Of a stretch of DNA of 34,517 nt, positions 28,448-34,517 are shown piece after piece (within the stretch, counting starts at the first letter, position 1; each line of letters opens with the position of its first letter). The position numbers were made by a program, and so were the translations under genes. Under the pieces are notes generated by a model. The model saw only the letters and a program-made list of their open reading frames with translations. It had not been told where the DNA came from and searched no databases. The stretch is from Acidimicrobiia bacterium (GTDB lineage Bacteria; Acidobacteriota; Vicinamibacteria; Vicinamibacterales; SCN-69-37). The stretch spans positions 1-34,517 of the forward strand of contig VFZF01000024.1 in the NCBI GenBank assembly GCA_016871335.1, in the 5' to 3' direction.

Positions 28448-29752
28448 CTAGACGGCCGGCGACAGCGAGGTCATGTAGAAGTCTTCCATGCGCACCGGCG
28501 GAATCAGCGCGGAGTTGCCTCCGTCGTACGACTCTCCCATGTGCATCGGCACCGGTTTCCCGACGAGCGAGATGTTGTTGTAGCCGACCAGCGGCGACAT
28601 GTTCCAGCGGAAGTTCTGCACGGGCATGGTGATCTGGCCGTTCTCGATGAGGAACAGGCCATCACGCGTCATCCCGGTGTTGAGCAACGTCTCGTTGTCC
28701 ACGCCGCGGATGTACCAGAAGAACGTCACGAGCAGGCCGCGCTTGGTCTGCTTGATCATGTCGGCCGTGGACAGATCCGAGCCTTCCATCACCAGACTCT
28801 GATTGATACCGGCACCAGGATCGGTGCTGCCCGGCCCTCCCGACAGGTTGCGGAGCACGCCCTTGTCAAGCCAGGTGACCGGAGCCGCCGGCGTGTTGTT
28901 CCCGAGCATCGTGGACTGCCGCAGGATCGGATTGCCGATATCGCTCTTGAGCGTCACTAGATCGCTGAAGATCTTGTCGCCGGGCTTCTTGCCCTGCATG
29001 AACGCGCCGCCGCCCCCACCAAAAATCCCGGTCATCAGCGACAGGAACCGCGCGTTCGCACGCGGCTCGAGAATCACCGTGTACCGTCCGGGTTCCAGCG
29101 CACGGGCATTCCGGCTGTCGAGCGCCTTCTTCGACGCGACCTCGGTGATCTCCACCGGGTCGATCATGCTCAGATCCTTGATGCCCGTCGTGCCGGCCCA
29201 CCCGGACCCGCTGCCGTCAGGCATGCGGCACGTCAGGATGAAACTGGCTTCGGCCACTTCGTAAAACGCAAAGAGGCCCTTCGAATTCGCCTGGCACGTG
29301 GTCTGGTGCATCTTCGGGATGTACCCGGATCCAACAGTGCCCATCTTCTTGCTGATGTCGATGCTCGTCCGCACCATGCGCGCGCGCTCGGCCGGACCAA
29401 ATGCCTTCATCGCCGGCAACGCGGCATCGACGGGGATGTAGTGCTGCGGCCCCAGCAGGTTCGGCACGTTCGGCCGATCCGGCCCCGCCTTCGCGGCCGC
29501 CTCGACCTCGGTCACCAGTTGCTTCAGTGATGCATCGGAGAAGTCGCGCGTGGACTGGCTCGCCGACTTCGACCCGAAGTACGTCGTCACGGTCAACGAC
29601 TGATCGAACTGGACGAGGTTCGCCGAGATCGACGAGTTCGCAAACCGTGTGCCCGAGCGTTCGGACGAATTGAAGTTGACCTCCACCGCATCGGCGGTGG
29701 CCATGTTGAAGATCTTGTCGGTGATGGCCTTGACGTGCTCGCGTGAGTGCAT
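28448..29752 (-). CDS. pmbA: TldE/PmbA-family partner subunit
   Basis: The 434-residue protein shows the PmbA/TldE fold without a zinc motif. It has E-V-N-F-N-S-S-E-R-S-G-T-R-F-A-N-S near 24-40, T-V-T-T-Y-F-G-S-K near 53-61, a Y-T-V-I-L-E-P-R-A block, and the C-terminal N-F-R-W-N-M-S-P-L segment. It forms the heterodimer with the TldD subunit encoded 17 bp downstream. No signal peptide is visible, which is odd if its partner is exported by Tat; it could travel as a folded passenger with TldD (inference). A consensus-like promoter lies just before the ATG at 29752. Confidence 0.85.
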   Translation of the reverse strand: MHSREHVKAITDKIFNMATADAVEVNFNSSERSGTRFANSSISANLVQFDQSLTVTTYFGSKSASQSTRDFSDASLKQLVTEVEAAAKAGPDRPNVPNLLGPQHYIPVDAALPAMKAFGPAERARMVRTSIDISKKMGTVGSGYIPKMHQTTCQANSKGLFAFYEVAEASFILTCRMPDGSGSGWAGTTGIKDLSMIDPVEITEVASKKALDSRNARALEPGRYTVILEPRANARFLSLMTGIFGGGGGAFMQGKKPGDKIFSDLVTLKSDIGNPILRQSTMLGNNTPAAPVTWLDKGVLRNLSGGPGSTDPGAGINQSLVMEGSDLSTADMIKQTKRGLLVTFFWYIRGVDNETLLNTGMTRDGLFLIENGQITMPVQNFRWNMSPLVGYNNISLVGKPVPMHMGESYDGGNSALIPPVRMEDFYMTSLSPAV

Positions 29753-29761
29753 GGTGCCCGA

Positions 29762-29790
29762 AGGTTAGAAGCCACAGCGGGTCGTGTCAA
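29762..29790 (-). promoter_or_regulatory. Strong promoter of the tldE-tldD operon
   Basis: On the minus strand TTGACA (29785-29790, perfect consensus) and TAACCT (29762-29767) are spaced 17 bp. The ATG follows 9 nt after the -10, leaving a leader of at most two or three bases and no room for a Shine-Dalgarno. Confidence 0.6.
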
Positions 29791-29849
29791 GCCGAACCGT
29801 CACTGAAACGACCATCCCACATGCGTCGTAAGGCCCACTACGCGTCCTC

Positions 29850-29896
29850 GTAGGGCCGCCTGAACTCATGTAGGGCCGCCTGAACTTCAGGCGGCC
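29850..29896. repeat. Tandem GTAGGGCCGCCTGAACT plus palindrome
   Basis: The 17-bp unit at 29850-29866 is repeated at 29870-29886. The second unit continues into an 11-bp perfect inverted repeat (GGCCGCCTGAA, one base, TTCAGGCGGCC at 29874-29896). It lies 8 bp beyond the stop of the minus-strand gene at 29905 and could fold at that mRNA's 3' end; there is no T-run. Confidence 0.8.
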
Positions 29897-29904
29897 ATCA
29901 ATCG

Positions 29905-31617
29905 CTACCGCGCGCCGCGACGCCGACGGGACCACCACTCGACCGCGAGCAACCCCGCGAACGGCACGATCCACCAGGGCGAGCGCATGGGACGAGTGGG
30001 CGCATCCACAGGCGCTGACGACACCGCAGCCACGATGCGGGACGCCAATGTGGCAACATCCGCGATCGGAATCGCGTCGCCGCCTCGCGACGTCGCGAAC
30101 GCCGTGAGCAATGTGTGATCGCCGGGCAGGGCTCGCTGCACGGCGCCGGGCTCCACAACGAGGAACTCACTGACACCACCGGCGACAACAAGCCTGTACC
30201 GGCCTGGCACCATCGGTGCGCGGAATTCGGCGCGATATCGTCGTGATCCGTCGGGCCAGAGGCGCACCGGCGTCACGGCGCCTTCCGTGCTCTGCCACTC
30301 GGCCTGCGGCGCGTCGATTGCTGCCAGCACCTGCACCGTGGCCGAGACCAACCCACCCGGTGCCACCAGCCGTTCGCGAAGCGCCACCTCAACCGGCCGG
30401 GGCGTGACCGCCGCCTCATCGCCGATCAGTGAACGCCAGAATGCCGCGAACGCGGAACGGTCCGCCGTGCGTGTCCGCCAGCCGTCGATCGCGCTGCTCA
30501 CGATCACTCGCCCACCACCCAGCGGCGTTCGCCACACGGCACATCGTCGCGCCGTCCCCATGGGCGGCAGGCAGTTTGTCAGCGCCTCGGCGCCCGCAGG
30601 CCATCCTGCGGGCCACACAAATTCGCTCGCAGTCCACACACCGGCCAGCGACTCGACGGGTTCGAGTTCAGGCCGTCGTTCATCCGACCAGGACGGGACG
30701 CCTGTCAAACGCGACAACAGCGGCGCGCCCGTGGCGTCTGGCAGCAGCACGACGCTGCCCTCGCGATCGCGGAGGTACGTCTCAAGCGCCTGGGCCGCGC
30801 GATCGCCGAGGGCGTCCGGGGACGACACCAGCACGACATCAAACCCTGACAACTCCTCCGGGCGATCGAGTGTGGCCGGCGGCGTTCCCGCGTCAGCCGC
30901 GACACCGCGCGACGTCAGCGACCGGACGACCACCTCAAAACGCGGATCCTCCTCAAGCGCGCGTCGCACAAACGTCGCCGCCCAGGAAGGGCGCGCTTCA
31001 TATGAAAGGACGCGTCGGGTGGAACGGACGACCTCAGTCGCAGCATCCGCAAACGACTCCGGACCGTCGTCAATGCGGGCAGTCACGCGAATCCGCGCAA
31101 GGCCCTCGCGCGACGGCACCAACATCAGGTCGGCCATCGCGGTTGTCGCGCCGGCGGTCACCGCCACGTCCTGCACATCGACCGGCACGTTGTCGGCAAA
31201 CAGCGTAAAGCGAACCCGTGCGGCGTTCGAGATCGCTCCGGATGGCAAGGCGACCTCAACCGTCACACGGCTCAAGGCCTCAAACGGCACCTGATCGCCA
31301 ATGCGGAGGTGACGAATCTCGGGAGCCTTGGTCGATGGTTTCGGGATCACGACAAACGTCAGGCCGTCTGTCACACCCTCCGGCACGTGCCGGCCAACGA
31401 CCACGCGCGCAGCGGTGGCGGGAGACTCATCCGTATCGATCACGACGTCCGATGCCAGTGCCTCCGTCACGCGCGCGACTTCTGCCGGTGTCGCCCCCGC
31501 GCCCTGCAACACGGTCACGCGCGGCGGCACAGGCCGAGCCCCCGTCCATACGGGATCAATCACGGCGACGACGGCGATCGCGATGGCGCCCGCCCGGCAC
31601 ACGCGCTCGATCATCAT
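29905..31617 (-). CDS. Membrane-anchored GATase1-like protein of the BatA cluster
   Basis: The 570-residue protein has a membrane helix near residues 8-25 and a second at the very C-terminus (P-W-W-I-V-P-F-A-G-L-L-A-V-E-W-W followed by R-R-R-R). The large periplasmic part includes a beta-sandwich-like region and then a glutamine-amidotransferase-like core: V-L-S-Y-E-A-R-P-S-W-A-A-T-F-V-R-R-A-L-E, FDVVLVSSPDALG, G-S-V-V-L-L-P. This layout matches the C-terminal halves of vWA/BatA-type membrane proteins, but no vWA MIDAS motif (DxSxS) is visible. The start ATG overlaps the stop of the upstream DUF4175-like gene. Likely one component of a membrane complex with its two upstream neighbours; function unknown. 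Confidence 0.65.
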   Translation of the reverse strand: MMIERVCRAGAIAIAVVAVIDPVWTGARPVPPRVTVLQGAGATPAEVARVTEALASDVVIDTDESPATAARVVVGRHVPEGVTDGLTFVVIPKPSTKAPEIRHLRIGDQVPFEALSRVTVEVALPSGAISNAARVRFTLFADNVPVDVQDVAVTAGATTAMADLMLVPSREGLARIRVTARIDDGPESFADAATEVVRSTRRVLSYEARPSWAATFVRRALEEDPRFEVVVRSLTSRGVAADAGTPPATLDRPEELSGFDVVLVSSPDALGDRAAQALETYLRDREGSVVLLPDATGAPLLSRLTGVPSWSDERRPELEPVESLAGVWTASEFVWPAGWPAGAEALTNCLPPMGTARRCAVWRTPLGGGRVIVSSAIDGWRTRTADRSAFAAFWRSLIGDEAAVTPRPVEVALRERLVAPGGLVSATVQVLAAIDAPQAEWQSTEGAVTPVRLWPDGSRRYRAEFRAPMVPGRYRLVVAGGVSEFLVVEPGAVQRALPGDHTLLTAFATSRGGDAIPIADVATLASRIVAAVSSAPVDAPTRPMRSPWWIVPFAGLLAVEWWSRRRRGAR

Positions 31618-33680
31618 TGGCCGCCTCCCCGACGCTGTGCGTCCGAGAGTGCGCCTCTCAGTCGTCGGGTCTCGGCATCTGATCCCGCCGATGCCGCTGG
31701 AGCGGCAGTGCGCAGGATGGACGTCATGCGTGCTGCCGCATCGTCGAGGGCGGCTCGTCCGTCGCGCTGCCGACCGCCGGCGATGGCTTCATTCGCCTTC
31801 GACAACACGGCCACGATGTCGATGACCGCGCGGTCGCCGGCGGCCGCCTTCAGCAACGATTCCGTGATGGTGCTGACCGCGGACGTATCGGAGGGCGTGA
31901 GCGTGGACCTGGCGGCGAGTGCTCCCAGCGCCGACAGTCCGTCGCGCAGCGCGAGCACGTAAGGAGGCACGGCTGGAGCCGCCACTGCCCGACGCGAGCG
32001 GGCCAGATCCGAGAGCGTGCCTGTGAGCCGGCGTCCGTCGTCTATCGATTCCCGTTGCGTGAGCGTGCGCAGGATGAAGCGACGGCGTGACAACGCACGC
32101 TGCATGGCCTCGAGCGCAGCCTTCTCGGCTTCCAGGGCCGGCTTCAGATTGCCGTCGGTCAGTTCGGCCGCCGCGCGGCTCATGTCGCGGATGGCGCGCC
32201 CGAGATCCGCACGGCCGGAGTTATCGAGCCGGCCATCGGAGATCTCGTGCTCGTGTGCGGCTTCGACAAACTCGTCTTCGAAGTGTCCGCCGGTCATGAA
32301 GACCAGTTCCGCGCGGACGGACCGCTGTTCGGCCGCAATCATCAGCGACTCTTCGAGAATCGCCTCGGCGGACGGTGCCGGTCGCACCGCCGCTTTGGCG
32401 ATCAGGCGCTCAGTCTTAAGAATCACCATCTGCTGGCTGAGCGCGTACTTGTCCTGGGTGTCGTCGATCGAAAACCCCTCGGCCATCGCCTCGCTGTCGG
32501 AGACGATCTCGATGATGAACGCGTCTGATTCGATGCGGGCGCTGCCAGGGCGTTGATCAGCGGCCACCGCGCGGTACACGACCATGTCGCCCACGTCGAG
32601 CGACAGAGCCGCGAGCGACAACGTGCCGGTGCCGCGCCATTGGCGACTGTTCGTGCGCGTCACTGTCAGCGGCACTTCCCCCTCGGTGAAGGTGAACGAT
32701 TCACCGACGCCGGCGACCTTTGTGTACGCAAGTTGCAGCGTGCGCAGGCCCAGGTCGTCGGTCGCTTCCACCGTGAGGTCGAGTGCGGCGGTCGCCTCGC
32801 GAAGGAAGATGTCCTTGCCGGGCACGGTCACACGGGGCACCGGTGAACGATCCGGGGTGGCCGTCACGCCGATCAGCCGGCGGGCGCCTGCGACGTCGGT
32901 GGCATCAAACGGCGTAATCGCGATAAACCCATCCGCGGCCAGTGTCACGGTCGCCGCAAACTTTGCGGCGTCACTCCGCGTGGCGTCGCTGGCGCTGTCG
33001 GCGGTGTCGATTCGCATGCGCTCGGCGGTGCCCGACACCAGCACGTCCACCCGGCTGCCGGCCAGTGCTGTGATTCGGTCAGGATCGCTCAGAGTCTGTG
33101 GCGCCTGTCCGGCGTACTCGGGCGGCGTGATGGTCACGCGCACGCTCGAGACCACCGGCGCAGAGGACGCCTCCGTTGTCAGGTCCGGGAGCAGTCGACC
33201 GACCGCGGGAACCGTGACGAGAAACGCCGCACCACACAGGACAGCGGCGCCGATGAGGCGAGCCGAATGACGGCCCCACGGCCAGAGTGAGGCCACATCG
33301 ATGCGCGCGGCGGCGCGCGCCGCGTCGTGCTGCACGATTCGACACATGGCGACCGGCGTGGGCCCCGCGTCGTGGAGCAGCGCGGCAGCGGTTACCAGCA
33401 GGTTCCGGCACTCTGGCGAGCGCGCTTCGACAGCGGCGGCCGATGCGCGTTCGGATGCTTCGACGCGAAACGCGGCAGTGAACACACCGGCCAGCGTGAT
33501 GGCCCCGGCGACGAGCGTTGCGGTCATCGTCGTGCCGCCGTTCAACAGGAGCACGAGGACTGCAACGGCGGCGACACCGAGACCGAATGTCGCTCCGGCG
33601 ACTGCGGCCTGCGCACGACGCACGCGCGTCACGCGTGCGAGAAAGTCCATCACGGCGCGGGATTCAGGCCACTCGCGCAT
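31614..33680 (-). CDS. DUF4175-like large membrane protein
   Basis: The 688-residue protein has AAGGAGG 5 nt before its ATG, which lies inside the end of the upstream gene (17-bp overlap). It shows two N-terminal membrane helices (about 25-65), a third near 142-163, a periplasmic beta-rich region with V-R-V-T-I-T-P-P-E-Y-A-G, and a long alpha-helical C-terminal half rich in Ala, Arg and Glu, probably coiled coil. The order (helices, TPPEY-type Ig-like domain, helical tail) is that of DUF4175-type proteins found next to MoxR/DUF58/BatA genes in acidobacteria and planctomycetes. Enzymatic motifs are not evident. Confidence 0.72.
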   Translation of the reverse strand: MREWPESRAVMDFLARVTRVRRAQAAVAGATFGLGVAAVAVLVLLLNGGTTMTATLVAGAITLAGVFTAAFRVEASERASAAAVEARSPECRNLLVTAAALLHDAGPTPVAMCRIVQHDAARAAARIDVASLWPWGRHSARLIGAAVLCGAAFLVTVPAVGRLLPDLTTEASSAPVVSSVRVTITPPEYAGQAPQTLSDPDRITALAGSRVDVLVSGTAERMRIDTADSASDATRSDAAKFAATVTLAADGFIAITPFDATDVAGARRLIGVTATPDRSPVPRVTVPGKDIFLREATAALDLTVEATDDLGLRTLQLAYTKVAGVGESFTFTEGEVPLTVTRTNSRQWRGTGTLSLAALSLDVGDMVVYRAVAADQRPGSARIESDAFIIEIVSDSEAMAEGFSIDDTQDKYALSQQMVILKTERLIAKAAVRPAPSAEAILEESLMIAAEQRSVRAELVFMTGGHFEDEFVEAAHEHEISDGRLDNSGRADLGRAIRDMSRAAAELTDGNLKPALEAEKAALEAMQRALSRRRFILRTLTQRESIDDGRRLTGTLSDLARSRRAVAAPAVPPYVLALRDGLSALGALAARSTLTPSDTSAVSTITESLLKAAAGDRAVIDIVAVLSKANEAIAGGRQRDGRAALDDAAARMTSILRTAAPAASAGSDAETRRLRGALSDAQRRGGGQ

Positions 33681-34517
33681 GGGGGCCTCCTTCGGCATCT
33701 GCATGCGTGGCAATGTGAGCCGGCGGCCGCGACCGACGAACCCAAATCTCAACTGCCAGCAGCGCAAGCACCAGTGCCCAGCCCCAGCGGCCCAGTGGCC
33801 ATGGGGCCCCACCGGCAGGCGCGAGGTCAGCCCGCGGCTCGCGCTCCCACGCGCTCACGGTCTCCGCCGGCAGCACGTCAGGCTCGCGTTCTGCGAGCGT
33901 GACGGCCGGCGCCGCCGCCGCGCGCAGCGCCCGCGCGATGAGCGCGGCGGCTTCGACCGAGTCGGGCGGGAGGGGGGGGAGGACAATGAGCTCGGAGGCG
34001 ATTTTCCCGAAAATCGCCTCCGAGCTCATTTGTATCCCAGCCACTTGGGCGGCAAGTTGGTACATCGCAGGCGTGTTGATTGGCTCTGCGGCGGCTTTCA
34101 GCGCGGCATATTCGGGTGCGCCTTCGAAGGCGATGACGATGGAGGGATCGAGCTCGGAGGCGATTTCGTCGGAAATCGCCTCCGAGCTGACCACAGCACG
34201 CGCCGCGGCTTCCGCCGCGGCGGCGCCGTGCACCTGCACCGTCCCCGCACCTGGCGGCGCGGGCACGGCGCCCGTCACCCCCACGCGCATCAGCCGCCGC
34301 CCTGCCGATGCCGGCAGCGCGTCGAAGTCGGCCTCCACAATCGCGCCGACCTGGAAGTCCGAGATCACGACCACCTCCCCGACGCCGGGCTGCGTGCGCA
34401 GCCAGGCGCCGGCCTGCGCGAGTCCCGCGCGCACATCGGCCGCGCGGATGACGACCAGCGCGTCGCCATCCGCGCGCGCGGTCTCGACCGCCGCGTCCAC
34501 GACGCCCGCGGCCGCGC
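33664..34517 (-). CDS. BatA/vWA-type membrane protein, C-terminal part (runs off the edge)
   Basis: Only the last 283 or so codons are in the window; the start lies beyond 34517. The visible part contains the end of a vWA-like fold (A-L-V-V-I-R-A-A-D-V-R, G-V-G-E-V-V-V-I-S-D-F-Q) and a second alpha/beta segment (SIVIAFEGAPEYAALKAA). A C-terminal membrane helix (W-G-W-A-L-V-L-A-L-L-A-V-E-I-W) with a basic end follows, as in acidobacterial BatA-domain proteins. Two 38-nt palindromes interrupt the coding sequence in frame, each adding S-S-E-A-I-x-x-x-I-A-S-E-L. It heads the visible part of the operon; MoxR and DUF58 genes are expected further right. Confidence 0.72.
   Translation of the reverse strand, partial: AAAGVVDAAVETARADGDALVVIRAADVRAGLAQAGAWLRTQPGVGEVVVISDFQVGAIVEADFDALPASAGRRLMRVGVTGAVPAPPGAGTVQVHGAAAAEAAARAVVSSEAISDEIASELDPSIVIAFEGAPEYAALKAAAEPINTPAMYQLAAQVAGIQMSSEAIFGKIASELIVLPPLPPDSVEAAALIARALRAAAAPAVTLAEREPDVLPAETVSAWEREPRADLAPAGGAPWPLGRWGWALVLALLAVEIWVRRSRPPAHIATHADAEGGPHARVA
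33985..34030. repeat. In-frame palindromic element, copy A
   Basis: Arms 33985-34005 and 34010-34030 are perfectly complementary over 21 bp with a 4-nt loop. The core of 38 nt (AGCTCGGAGGCGATTT as outer arm) is shared with copy B. Read on the coding strand it encodes S-S-E-A-I-F-G-K-I-A-S-E-L. Confidence 0.93.
34151..34188. repeat. In-frame palindromic element, copy B
   Basis: Arms 34151-34167 and 34172-34188 are perfectly complementary over 17 bp with a 4-nt loop. The loop and the loop-closing base pair differ from copy A (C-G in place of T-A), a compensatory change. It encodes S-S-E-A-I-S-D-E-I-A-S-E-L in the same frame relative to the gene. Confidence 0.93.

Noticed and set aside
27189-28451. 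A 420-codon open frame antisense to tldD
   Set aside because: His/Arg-rich composition typical of the complement of a high-GC gene; no start signals and no family resemblance.
33985-34188. CRISPR-like repeats
   Set aside because: Only two units, both within an open coding frame, with coding sequence between them and no cas genes.

Overview
This window is GC-rich bacterial DNA, almost certainly from a Gram-negative acidobacterium, and class Vicinamibacteria is my best guess. The evidence is gene content: a heptose epimerase for LPS, a TonB-type protein, BNR-repeat secreted proteins of the FRTIGPANMSGR type, DUF2911, DUF4159 and DUF1028 proteins, Tat-exported TldD, and a BatA/DUF4175-like membrane cluster. 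There is no rRNA, tRNA, CRISPR array, recognisable transposase or phage gene.

Layout. 1-2.3 kb is a scarred region. Two esterase genes, the second cut off, lie between copies 1 and 2 of a repeat, followed by the 3' part of a BNR gene. 2.4-7.1 kb holds a light and oxidative-stress group: DoxX-like protein, FeS photolyase, FAD oxidoreductase, Dps, SDR, then two tiny membrane proteins. 7.2-7.6 kb is the 5' end of a BNR gene cut by repeat copy 3. 7.7-14.9 kb carries RDD protein, CutC, PhoX, a secreted conserved protein, a shortened UspA, a DUF1028 protein and DsbD. 15.0-20.4 kb carries both aconitase X subunits, an unusual radical SAM protein, ChrA, a TonB-family protein and BlaI. 20.5-25.7 kb carries HldD, RhlE, an ECF sigma/anti-sigma operon and DUF2911. 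25.7-34.5 kb has a decayed outer-membrane gene, DUF4159, TldD/TldE and a three-gene BatA-like/DUF4175-like/GATase-like operon that runs off the right edge.

Most unusual are non-coding or superimposed structures. (1) A 158-bp hairpin-bearing repeat (two full copies, one 74-bp copy) sits exactly at gene truncation points. (2) Two 38-nt palindromes lie in frame inside the BatA-like gene, with a compensatory base-pair change between them, resembling Rickettsia palindromic elements in behaviour. A separate hairpin cluster lies in frame in the DUF1028 gene. (3) Several genes have a TAnnnT box 6-7 nt before the start codon and no Shine-Dalgarno, suggesting frequent leaderless transcription, while others have strong AGGAGG sites. 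(4) Many spacers are filled with their own 5-8-nt iterated motifs, some folding into long hairpins and some running into gene 3' ends.

All calls come from reading the sequence and recalled family knowledge; no database search was run.
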